Below are positions 8,012 to 17,980 of a DNA stretch of 64,000 nucleotides, one piece after another. The stretch is taken from assembly GCA_028691535.1 (NCBI GenBank), contig JAQUZB010000002.1, forward strand, positions 124,001-188,000, in the 5' to 3' direction. The translations under genes were made by a program, and so were the position numbers. Every line of letters begins with the position of its first letter. The stretch's first letter is position 1. The DNA is from Candidatus Altimarinota bacterium. GTDB taxonomy: Bacteria; Patescibacteriota; Gracilibacteria; BD1-5; UBA6164. A model generated the notes under the pieces. The model searched no databases, was not told the origin of the DNA, and was given only the letters and a program-made list of their open reading frames with translations.

Positions 8012-8851
8012 ATGGAATATTCTAAAAATTTATTTTGATCAAGACTTGATATAACTATAAGATCAGATATTAAAGTTGATGATATTATAGAAAATTGTTT
8101 CTTACAAGCAGAAAATTTTGAGAATAAATATTCTAGATTTATAAAATGAAATTATTTATATAAATTGAATAAAGAAAAAAGTTCTCAAATTGATTGAGAA
8201 CTTTTTTCTATTTTGGAATTATGTAAAAAAGTATCTGAATTAACTTCATGATATTTTGATATAACAATACTTCCCTTTTTAGAAAATGCTTGATATTGAA
8301 TCGAGAATAAAATAATAGATGAAAATATATGATATAAAAATATAGAAATAAATGATAATTATATATTTCTAAAAAATTGAGTATCCATTGATTTATGATC
8401 AGTTGGTAAATGATATATTATAGACAAAATTTATAATATATTAGATAAAAGTTTTGATGAATTTATTATAAATTTTGGTTGAGATATAAGAGTAAAAGGT
8501 AAACATATTATTTACTTAGAAGATCCATTTGATGATAAAAAAATAATATGAGAAATAGAACTAGAAAATTGCTCAATTGCTTGATCTAGTCCTAATAAAA
8601 GGAAATTAAATAAATGACATCATCTAATAAATCCCAAAAATAAAGAATCTCAAAATGATAAAATAGCATTATTTGTAACTCACAAACTAGCAAGTTTTTC
8701 TGATATATTTTCAACTGCATTATTTGTAACTCCACTTGATGAATCATTAAAAATTTTATGAAAAATTAATTGATTAGAGTGATTAATTATAGATAAAGAT
8801 TGATCAATTTACAAAAGTACTAATTTTAATTGTAAATTATATCAAAATTAG
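8012..8851 (+). CDS. apbE: FAD:protein FMN transferase, ApbE family
   Basis: 279 residues. ApbE transfers FMN from FAD to a Ser/Thr of a target protein. Seen are the opening FGSRLDITIRS strand, YFDITILPFLENAGYG, the VSIDLGSVGKGYIID motif, a FIINFGGDIRVKG strand and SIAGSSPNKRK followed by a GHHLINPKN segment, all in ApbE order. There is no obvious signal peptide, although its presumed target is a lipoprotein, so flavin loading may occur before export or the N-terminus may be atypical. The stop codon lies in the terminator stem. Confidence 0.9.
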
Positions 8852-8857
8852 TACTTT
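8813..8857 (+). terminator. Terminator overlapping the apbE stop
   Basis: A 14-bp stem AAAGTACTAATTTT (8813-8826) pairs with AAAATTAGTACTTT (8844-8857). The TAG stop of apbE lies in the 3' arm. Confidence 0.75.
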
Positions 8858-8923
8858 ACTTAATTACCTCTTAATAAAAGAATATATAATAAAGTTAATA
8901 ATTATATATTAACAAACAAAAAA

Positions 8924-9094
8924 ATGAATATTATATATTACTTAATGTTAGCTTTCTTCCTAGTCTCATGTGGAACAAATGCAAATGTTGCTACATCTAC
9001 TACGACTACAAATAATAATCTTAGTACAACAAAAAGTACAAATCAATCAAATTATTCAAACAGTAAAATTGATACGAAAACTCGTGCAAGTTAA
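8924..9094 (+). CDS. Small Thr/Asn-rich lipoprotein
   Basis: 56 residues. MNIIYYLMLAFFLVSCG is a short signal with lipobox LVSC (Cys16). A Thr/Ser/Asn-rich, low-complexity mature part of about 40 residues has no recognised fold. The lipobox and the terminator directly after the stop support it as a real gene. Similar tiny lipoproteins often act as envelope spacers or toxin-related entericidins, but nothing here allows a choice. Confidence 0.65.
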   Translation: MNIIYYLMLAFFLVSCGTNANVATSTTTTNNNLSTTKSTNQSNYSNSKIDTKTRAS

Positions 9095-9096
9095 TT

Positions 9097-9128
9097 AAAA
9101 ACAATTATTTAAAAGTAATTGTTTTTTT
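9097..9128 (+). terminator. Terminator after small lipoprotein gene
   Basis: An AAAACAATTA/TAATTGTTTT stem with a short loop and seven Ts. Confidence 0.8.
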
Positions 9129-9190
9129 ATTAGTTTTTTAATAATTAATCATTATTATATACTATATTTTTAATTACTAATTTATAGATT

Positions 9191-11101
9191 ATGAAAAATA
9201 TATTTAGTTTTATAAATTTAGAAAATCTAAAAAATAATATTAGAGACATTATTTTGAGATTCCCACTTTGAGTTTTAATTATAATTATAATCACTACTCT
9301 TTTCATTGTAAATATTCATGTTACTTTTACACAATTAGTTCAGAACGATATTTATAAATACATTATTTCACTTATTGTTACTTTTTTCCTTTCTATATCA
9401 GTATATATAAGTACTGAAAATTCAAATATAACAAATTCTAAGAGAAAATTATTTCAAATTATTCCTATATTATTTTGAATATTTTTCTATTTTTCATTTG
9501 AAAAAACAATTGGAAATATTGAAAATATTATTTTTATAATACTTTCTTTAGTTTGAATTATCTCATATTTATTTTTTGCACCTTACATAAAAAAACTAAT
9601 AAACAAAGATATAGAACAAACAATTTATTACACTTATTTTTATAAGATAAGTGTTGTATTTTTGACATCTATAATATTATGAATAGTACTTTTTATATTA
9701 TGATATATAGCAATTTCTGCAGTATTTAGCCTTTTTGATATAACGTGAACATATAACAATAAGATAATATCTGATTGGACAACAATCGCATTATCATTTA
9801 TTTCTCCACTATTTTTACTAACTCAAATTCCTAATAAAATAAATTATAACGAAAATAAATTTAGTGAAAATCCATTTTTCTCATTTTTAACAAAATATAT
9901 AGCGATTCCATTTATTTATGTATATTTTGTAATCTTGTATGCTTATAGTATAAAAGTATTGTCAAATTTTTGAGAATGGCCTAAATGAGAAGTTTCTTGG
10001 TTAGTTGTATGATTTTCAACATTTTGATTTATTATCTATATTTTTTCGTATATTTTTGAAGAAACAAATAAATTTATAAAAACATTTAGAAAATCATTTC
10101 CATTTGTTGTTGTTCCTCAATTGTTTATGTTGTTTTATGCAATTTATCTAAGAATTAATCAATATGATATAACAATTAATAGATATTTTGTCGTTGTTTT
10201 TTGAATATGGCTTTCTGTATTATCAGTGTATTTTATATTTTCAAAAATAAAACATTTAAGCGTTATTCCAATAGTTTTGACTTTGTTTACAATAATTATT
10301 TCAGTGTGACCTTGGTCAGTTTATAACTTGCCTGAAAGTAGACAATACGATAGACTTGTAAAAAATTTAGAAACTGCTTGAATTCTAAAAAATGAAACAA
10401 TAATTCCACTTAAAAATTTCAGTGATATAAACCAAGATTTATCAAAAAATATATATTCATGAGTAGATTATGTTTGCCAATTTAATAATTGTGAGAAAAT
10501 AATAAGCTTATTTCCAGAGCAATACAATAAATTATTAGAAAAAAGTAAAAGTGACTTTGAAAAACAAAGAACTGATGATTTAATATATTATGCAAATAAT
10601 GAACAAGTAAAAAAAGAAGTTGAAAATAGAGTATATAATCTGCCTTCAGAATGGGAAATAAGTTATTTTATAAATAATGAAATAAAGGTTAAAAATTATT
10701 TTGATAGTAAAGAAAATTTAGCTTTAATTGATTTATATGCTTCTTCAGATATATTTCCTCTAGATGTATCATGATATTCTAAAATATATAGTGTAAATAA
10801 TTTTAAAGACGTAATAAAAAACAATAGTTGATATATCAATATTGATGCAAAAACTATTGAGATTAGATGAGAAAATTGAGAAATAATAGATACTATTGAT
10901 ATAAAAGATATTATAGATTCACTAATTACAAAATACAATAATAATGATATTGAAAAAAGTTCTTTGGAAATATCAGATTTAACATTTGTAATTTGAAATT
11001 ATAAGATAATATTTAATAATTTAAGTATAAGAAACCCTGATTACAAATGAGATAGTACATATGTAAGTAGTTATGCAAATTGATATATATTAATCAAATA
11101 A
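9191..11101 (+). CDS. DUF4153-type polytopic membrane protein
   Basis: 636 residues. The N-terminal two thirds hold about 11-12 hydrophobic segments, including the DUF4153-like stretch with PFIYVYFVILYAYSIK and a following WPKGEVSWLVVGFS motif. The last approximately 230 residues are soluble and charged, with two cysteines in a VCQFNNCEK motif, and are probably extracytoplasmic. DUF4153 proteins are common in Firmicutes and Bacteroidetes and have no established reaction. It is flanked by terminators or gaps and looks monocistronic. Confidence 0.72.
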
Positions 11102-11175
11102 TTGATTTTCAGTTGCTTTTATTAAGTTTTTTAATACAATACTGCGGTATTTAAAAATTAATTATAAATAATATT

Positions 11176-11739
11176 ATGATAACAGCAATGTGATTAAAGG
11201 GTTGAGTAGTTGTTAAAATAGGTAGTGATTTACTTTTAACTCTAAAAAAAGAAATTCATAGAGGTGGTAGATGAGCAACTAACATAAAAGTTAGATTTAA
11301 AAATGTAATATCTTGAAACACAATTGATAAAGTTTTTGATAGTGAAGAAAAATTAGAAGATGTAGTTTTAGAAAGATCAAAATTTGAATTTTTATATGAA
11401 TCTGCTTGAGAATACTACTTTATGGATCAAGAATCATATGAACAAATTGAAATAAGTGAAGAAGATATGTGAGATGCACTAAATTTCATAACTCCTGCAT
11501 TAATTGTAGATATTCAAAGATATGAATGAAGATTAGTTTGAGTTATACTTCCTGCTTCAGTTAAATTATTAATTACTGAATGTGAACCAGGTGTAAAATG
11601 AAATACTGCTGATGGTAGAATCACTAAAGAAGCTATTTTAGAAACTGGTTACGCTATAAAAGTTCCTGGATTCGTTGAATCTGGAGAATATGTTATGATA
11701 AATACTGAAAGTGGTGAATATCAAGAAAGAGCAAAATAA
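11176..11739 (+). CDS. efp: Elongation factor P with Arg at position 32
   Basis: 187 residues, the standard EF-P length, with three beta-barrel domains. EF-P relieves ribosome stalling at consecutive prolines. The loop that enters the peptidyl-transferase centre reads HRGGRGATN, placing Arg at residue 32, the residue rhamnosylated by EarP in beta- and some gammaproteobacteria. Most bacteria have Lys here. The C-terminal domain keeps GNTADGRITKEAILETGY. The convergent gene next door encodes an EarP-like protein. The two stops are 13 bases apart and share a terminator. Confidence 0.96.
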
Positions 11740-11740
11740 A

Positions 11741-11770
11741 AAAAATCCTGAATTAATTCAGGATTTTTTT
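11741..11770. terminator. Terminator shared by efp and earP
   Basis: AAATCCTGAATT/AATTCAGGATTT is a perfect palindrome flanked by A and T runs. The earP stop lies inside it, and the efp stop is just before it. Confidence 0.85.
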
Positions 11771-12769
11771 TATTTTTTCATATAAATCACAATTATTATT
11801 TACATAATTTCAAAGTGATTTAAACATATCTTCATAATCTTTATAATTATTTAAAAAAATGGAAAATCAATCTTCTATATTTTCTCAACTAAATTTTTTC
11901 ATCAAATCATTATAACTCTTATTATTCCCTTCTATTTTTGATAAAAAATTTAAAAAATCATCAATTTTTTCTATATGAGCATTATTGTTTTCTTTGTAAA
12001 TATCCCAAATAGTTGGTTTTCAAAAAATAAGAGATTGGATCAAACTATTTTCTCATCTAACGAAATTTATATCACAATATCTTAAAAAATTTCAATAATC
12101 ATCTATTTCTAAAAATGGCATTACAAAAGCATTTTTATTTTTTAAAATTAAATTACTATGACCAAAAATTAAAAAAAATGTATCATCTTTTTTAGATAAA
12201 TTTATATGATTTATAATTTTATCTAAAGTATTTTTGTATACAAATATTGAAACTATTTTTTTTCAATCTAAGTTTGGAAATGATAAATTATATTTTTTTG
12301 AAATAAGATCAAAATATTGTTCCCTACTAGAAATTTCGTCACTTTTATTGATTAATACTCATCAAGTTAAATCCAGCAAACTCGGTATAAAATGAGTAAT
12401 ATCTACATTTTTTGTAGAATAATTTGTTAGATGTAATTTTTCAACTCAAGTGTGAAGTAAAAAATATCAAAAATTTATAAGTTTTATATTTTTATCAAAT
12501 GAATTTAAATAATCAAAATCAATCTTTCTATCAAAAAAATTAAAAATTAATGAACTTGGTTCGTATAATCAAATTTCAGATAATTCATGATATTTTATTT
12601 TTGAAATCATATCATTTTTCTTAAGCATATTCTTAAATAATTTTTCATCATTTGAAAATAGTGTTATTTCATATGAATTATCATTTTTAAGCATAATAAA
12701 AGCTAGATTTAAAGCAAAACCCAGGTCTCAAAAATTATCCACAACATCAACATAAAAATCAATTTTCAT
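11753..12769 (-). CDS. earP: EarP-like EF-P arginine rhamnosyltransferase
   Basis: 338 residues (EarP is usually about 370-390). EarP transfers rhamnose from dTDP-rhamnose to Arg32 of EF-P. The N-terminus KIDFYVDVVDNFGDLGFAL matches the EarP signature, with Asp11 and Asp15 at the spacing of the catalytic aspartates. The C-terminal half has the donor-site motif DINFVRGENS (Glu240), then FGKPTIWDIY, in the position of the family's RGEDS and GKPFVWHIY. The middle part is divergent and slightly short. Convergence with an efp carrying Arg32 makes the assignment strong. Confidence 0.9.
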
Positions 12770-12895
12770 CTTAAAAATTATTTATAAATAAAATTTGATT
12801 TAGTATATGTTTTTTATAAACAAAATAAAGTCATATTTTTTACTTTTGAAACATTAAATGTTACAATTAAATTAATAATTAATAATTTTTACAAA

Positions 12896-14443
12896 ATGTT
12901 TCATTTCAAAAGTATATTAATTCAAAATTTTAGAAGTATTTCAAACCAAGATATCAGTTTTTGAGAAAACAAAACTGTTTTTGTTGGTAAAAATGGAAGT
13001 TGAAAAACTGTTATTTTAAAAGCGATTGAAAAACTAATCAATTCAAAAAAAATCAAAGAAAAAGATTTTAAAGACAAGAACAAAAAAATCATAATTGAAG
13101 CTATTATTTCATACGAATGAGAAGAAATAAGAGTAAAAATAGAAGCATTTTTTGAATGAAAAGAAATAAAAATACTTAGAAATGAAGATGAAAAAACAAA
13201 TGAATTACTTAAAAAAATAAACATAATTTATATTCCTAGTGATAGAAAGATAAATAAGGATAATAAGGAAGATTGATATCTAAAACTTATAGATTTAATC
13301 TTAAAAAATAAGGAAGAAAAATTAAAAGAAGGAAGATACTGAAAAGAAAAATTAAAAGAGTTAAATGATAAATCATGAGAAAAGAAAACTACACTACTTA
13401 TAAGTTTATTAAAATTATATTTATATAGTATTTCTGATAGAAAAAGTGAGGATTTTACTATATTTTTGATTGACCAACCAGAAAATTTTTTGCATCCACA
13501 TGCAACAAAGATGATAGATTCACTATTACAAGAAATCTGAGAACTTGAAAATACACAAATTTTTTATTCAACTCATTCTCCTGATTTAGTTTCAAATTTC
13601 AGAAAATGAAAATATGAAATAGATGATATCATATTTGTAAAGATTATTGATTGAGATACTCAAACAAAGAAAATAAACAATGCTGGTGGTAGATTTAACA
13701 AGATAATGATAAATTTGATATTTAAAAATGCTGCGATTTTTTTCTCAGATTATGTTATCTTAGTAGAATGAGAAACAGAAAAAATTTCAATACCAAATAT
13801 ATATGAAAACACAAACTGGGAGAAATTTTCAGATATAAATAAAGAATGACTTTCAGAAGAAGAAGAACAAAATTATTTTAACTTAAATTACAAGAACATA
13901 AGTGTAATTGATGTTTGATGAAAATGAGCACTTTATGAATGGTATATTTTTGCATGTGAATTATTTGATAAGGAAAATGTAGTAGCACTGATAGATAAAG
14001 ACGAAAACTATGCTATTGACCGTGATATGATAATAAAAGCTATAAGAAACATATACAAAGCATGACATATTTATGAAAATGAATTCAAAAAATATAACTG
14101 GATAGTTTTAGAATGAGAATTTGAAAATTATTATAAGATTGATTCTATAAAACAATATATAAGAAGCGAAATTGATAATAAAGCGAAAGAATATTGAGAT
14201 GATTTTGATCCTGAAAAATATCAATTGAGTATAATAAAATTAGAAACTAGATTAGAAAATTTAAAATATGCAAAGAAAATATCAACAGCATATGAAAATA
14301 TATTTAACGCATTTTTTAGAAAATATTCTAAACCAACAATAGCATTTAACTTATCAACTTGGCTTACACAAACAGATTGATATAAAGAAGAACTGTTAAA
14401 AATTTTTGCTGAAATAATAGAAAAATTTGATGTAAAAAAATAA
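12896..14443 (+). CDS. OLD-family ATPase-TOPRIM nuclease
   Basis: 515 residues. The N-terminal ABC-type ATPase has VFVGKNGSGKT (Walker A, residues 28-38), a short central insertion, the Walker B-like FLIDQPENFLHP, and the switch histidine in FYSTHSPDL. A C-terminal TOPRIM domain follows, with ILVEGETEK (metal-binding Glu) and VVALIDKDE (DxD motif). OLD nucleases such as P2 Old act in phage exclusion or DNA repair. The insertion between Walker A and the signature region is shorter than in RecF-like proteins. No UvrD-like GajB helicase is adjacent, so this is a stand-alone class 1 OLD rather than Gabija. Confidence 0.85.
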
Positions 14444-14470
14444 ATCCAACTAAGTTGGATTTATTTTTTT
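14442..14470 (+). terminator. Terminator after OLD nuclease gene
   Basis: A short stem AATCCAAC/GTTGGATT begins within the TAA stop and is followed by a T-rich stretch. Confidence 0.75.
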
Positions 14471-14474
14471 AAAA

Positions 14475-15533
14475 TTATTTTAATCTATTTCTTATTACAT
14501 CTCTAACTTTTACTAAGTTTGGATAATTGTAGAAAAACAACATTTTTTGATCTGCTATTGTAGCTCCAGTTGGTTTTGGTGATAATACGAAGAATCAAAA
14601 ACTCTCAGCAATATCCTCAACTGAACTTGTAGCAGCGTATTCTGTAACAAATTCCGTGTCTCTTCAAGTGTATAAACTTTCAGCTCATTCTTTATTAAAT
14701 GATTCAGCTCCTCATAACTCAGCAGATTTAGCTATATCATCTTTTGACCAAAATTTAGTCATAAATTTTTCTAAATATGATCATTTTTCTAAACATCATT
14801 CATCTAAATAAAATGTTTTACAACTATCTTTAAATTCTGCTAACATAGCATCATCAAAATCATCACTTGCTTCATCAATTTGATCGTCTCAAAGTGTCAT
14901 TACATGAGTAAATTCATGAATCAAAGTGTGAACTTTAGCTTTATCTAAATTTCATTTTTCATCAAAATATGAAGCTCTATTAACATGAATATGCCAATCC
15001 AATGGATTATTTGAATCTCTAAAAACAGATGCATCCACAGAATTTTCAGGTTCATTAGTTACATTAAAATATTTAACATTTTCTCTAAAATAACTAGGAA
15101 TTGCTTTTGTATAAAGTGACCATATTTCTTTATGAGTTGGGTCTTCTACTCAAGACATAAGAGTTAGTGAATCACCATTTATTTCATAAACTGCCTCTAG
15201 ATTTTTTAATCAATCTGAATCTCAAAAATCTTCAAAATTTGAGTCTTCTTCTTCTCAAATAAAATCTTCACTTTCATCAGTTACTTCATTTGCATAACAC
15301 CATTGATCTTGTTCATCAAAATATTCGTCATCATAACATTCATCAGCAGTCATTGTATCTGACTCAGATTCAACATTGGATTCATGATCAGTTTCAATTG
15401 TATCTAGATTTGAACTTTCAATTTCTTGATTTGTAACAACTTCTTTATTTTCATTAGAAATATAATTAAAACCAAAAATAACTCAAAATAACAAAATAAT
15501 AATAGCAACACCAAGTCATAGTTTTTTATTCAT
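14475..15533 (-). CDS. Membrane-anchored metalloprotease-like protein (HExxH)
   Basis: 352 residues. An N-terminal transmembrane anchor (about 5-24) is followed by an acidic low-complexity linker (about 28-110) and a globular domain with the zinc motif HEFTH in the sequence VHTLIHEFTHVMTL. A conserved-looking EYAATSSVEDIAESFGFFV segment downstream could supply the third ligand, as in gluzincin or anthrax-lethal-factor-like proteases. Probably an extracytoplasmic or surface protease. Substrate unknown; the exact MEROPS family cannot be set by eye. Confidence 0.7.
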
Positions 15534-15604
15534 ATGTGAATATAATAATTAAAGTATCAAAATTATATTGAAATTTATATTATATTATAATTAATATTTT
15601 TAAA

Positions 15605-16027
15605 TTAATATAATTCATTAACTGAAATCAAATATCAATTCCCTTCTTTTAAAATTTTTCAAGACAAACACAATTTTTCTAAACAATAATCATAATCACT
15701 TGCTCTAACTCATTTGTTAGTTGAAAAATTTTTTCATAATCCAGAAGCATTTAAATCAGATTCTATAAAACTATGTAAGTTATGTTTTTCAAAATAGATA
15801 AAATCTTCTCTGTCATTGAATGAAAAAGTTATTTCTAAATCTGTCTTTTTATTCAAAAGTGTAACTCAATTATTTAATGCAAAAAATACATATTTTTTCT
15901 TATTTATAGTTATGTCTCCTCATCTACTTTTTTTGCATTTTTCTTTTAATTCATCACTTAATTCTAAAACTGTATTTGTATATGCTAATACATAATCAAA
16001 ATATCTATTTTCAGTGTTTTTATCCAT
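15605..16027 (-). CDS. Hypothetical 140-residue protein
   Basis: Read with UGA=Gly from ATG at 16027. No signal peptide or membrane segment. It is a mixed alpha/beta composition with two cysteines (DYCLEKLC). There is no recognised family. The gene lies between the metalloprotease-like gene (71 bases away, same strand) and the tRNA-Lys terminator. Length and consistent TGA=Gly use favour a real gene. Confidence 0.55.
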
Positions 16028-16104
16028 TATAGTTTTTTAGTTTTTATTAATTAATTATTTGAGTTATTATATAATTTTATTGGGAAAAACAAAATTACAC
16101 AATA

Positions 16105-16140
16105 AAAAACAGGCCTAGGGTGCAACCTAAGCCTGTTTTT
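16105..16140 (-). terminator. Terminator downstream of tRNA-Lys
   Basis: AAAAACAGGC (16105-16114) pairs with GCCTGTTTTT (16131-16140), extended by a GGG/ACC inner pairing. A T run follows on the minus strand, 17 bases after the tRNA 3' end. Confidence 0.85.
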
Positions 16141-16156
16141 GCTTTATTTTTAGAAA

Positions 16157-16232
16157 TGGTGGGACATTCGGGGCTCGAACCCAAGACCTTCGCCTTAAAA
16201 GGGCGCTGCTCTACCAACTGAGCTAATATCCC
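16157..16232 (-). tRNA. tRNA-Lys (UUU)
   Basis: A 76-base cloverleaf on the minus strand. Acceptor GGGATAT/ATGTCCC (one T-G pair), anticodon loop CTTTTAA (TTT), GTTCGAG T-loop and encoded CCA. The first anticodon-stem pair is a G-A mismatch. Confidence 0.95.
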
Positions 16233-16308
16233 ATTTATCTCTAAAGCTTGTGTATTGTATAAAAAAAATAAATTAATGCAAATTTTTTTTTAACTTTTTT
16301 TAGAGATA

Positions 16309-17172
16309 TTATATTTTCTTTTTTGGATGAAGTAATTCTCAATCATAAAGTACTATATTAGTAACATTATTTCAATCAAAAACAAACATTTCTTCACCTA
16401 TTTTAAGATCAAAACTTCACTTAACTTTTTTTCATAAATCTATATCTTCTAAAACTTCTTTATCAAGTTCTATAAAGGTTTTATTTTTAAATAATTTCTT
16501 TAAATCAAAAAATTTATTTTTATCAAAATCTTCTATTGTTTGAGCAAATGACATATCTAAACTTCAAACCTTTGTTCTTCTAAGATTTGTTACATATCAT
16601 CCTGTTTTAAAATATTTTCACATATCATATGCTATACTTCTAATATATGTTCAAGCTCCTACTTCTGCCCTAAATTTAGCAGTTGGATAAGAAAAATCTA
16701 GCAATTCTATATTATTTATAAATGTTTTTCTTTCTTTCATTTTAAAATCAATATCTCAAGCAACTATCATATCAATTGCCTTTCTTCAATCTATCTTTAA
16801 TGCACTATATTTTGGTGGAATTTGAGATATTTCTCAAGTAAAACTAATTTTAAGTAGTTCCTCTATTTTTTCTTTTGTAATCTCTTTTTTTGCTATTTCT
16901 TGCTCATTTTTTGATATGTATCTAACTGGAGTTCATAAATCATAACTATCACTTTCTCAATCAAAATTTACACTAAATTCGTATTCTTTTGAATCTTTTT
17001 CAAAATATGGAATAAGTTTTGTATAATTTCATGCAGCAATTAAAAGACCACCTGTTGCCAGAGGGTCTAATGTTCAAGTATGTCAGATTCTTTTAGTTTT
17101 AAGTTTTTTTCTAAGAACGGCAATCGCATCAAAACTAGTAAAATCCAATGGTTTATCTATCAAATAGAACAT
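16309..17172 (-). CDS. truB: tRNA pseudouridine(55) synthase TruB
   Basis: 287 residues. TruB converts U55 in the T-loop of tRNAs to pseudouridine. Motifs are IDKPLDFTSFDA, the catalytic region RIGHTGTLDPLATGGLL (Asp in TLDP), PPKYSALKIDGRKA, GAGTYIRSIAYDMG and LRRTKVGSLDM. Several motif glycines are TGA. It is 3 bases downstream of lepB on the same strand, so the two form an operon. Confidence 0.96.
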
Positions 17173-17175
17173 AAA

Positions 17176-17898
17176 CTATAAATTGTGTGAATAAGTAGAA
17201 GGTGATGAAAAAAATCTAGGAGTTGTATCTATTCATAAATCTGGTTGAATAAAATCAAATTTTTTGAAATTAAAATATCAAAAATCTAAAAATATCTTTC
17301 AAATCATATCTTTTTTTGATATAAATTCACTTCTTCAAACACAATTTGAAAAACACTCTCTAGAATCAGTTGAATGATTTCTATTGTCTCACATAACAAA
17401 ATATTGATCATTTGCTAATTCGTATTGATGAGATCATTTACTTATTCAAACAAAAGTATTTCCTTTGTTTTCTTCGTTTAAATATACTTCATCTAATTGA
17501 ACAAAATCAGATGTATTTTTATTTTTAATAAAAACATTACCCTCTTCAATTTTTATAGTATCACCTGGAACTCAAATAATTCTTTTTAAGAAATATTTTT
17601 TAGCATCATTTACATATGGTTTAAATACAATTACATCACCTCTAGATGGATTTCATAATATATATGAGATTCTATCTACAATTATAAATTCTCTATCATA
17701 ATATGAAGAATACATTGATTGACCACTTATTTGAAATGGCATAGCAATAAATGTTCTAATAACTACTACAACTACAATGATAATTAATAAATCTTTAAAG
17801 AAATCTAATATTTCTGATTTGCTTTGAGAATTAATAGTTTCATCTTCGTTATTTTTTACTTCAACAGTTGAATCTTTTTTCTTAAATTTAAAAAACAT
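17176..17898 (-). CDS. lepB: Signal peptidase I
   Basis: 240 residues. An acidic cytoplasmic N-terminus (about 30 residues) is followed by one transmembrane segment (about 36-54) and the catalytic domain. The nucleophile Ser61 lies in SGQSMYSSY and the general-base Lys105 in YFLKRIIGVPGD. The late conserved box FVMGDNRNHSTDSR is present. It cleaves signal peptides of exported proteins. It is the first gene of a pair with truB, and the upstream gap contains the terminator of the PKD protein gene. Confidence 0.95.
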
Positions 17899-17952
17899 CT
17901 ATCATTTGTTATTTATTATTGATGATATTATATAGTTTTTTTTATAAAATCA

Positions 17953-17980
17953 ATAAAAAGTACCTTTTGGTACTTTTTAT
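17953..17980 (-). terminator. Terminator after the PKD surface protein gene
   Basis: ATAAAAAGTACC (17953-17964) pairs with GGTACTTTTTAT (17969-17980), directly after the stop codon on the minus strand. Confidence 0.85.

Noticed and set aside
12896-14443. Gabija defence system.
   Set aside because: The OLD-like GajA candidate has no GajB UvrD-like helicase next to it; the neighbours are EarP and a metalloprotease-like gene.
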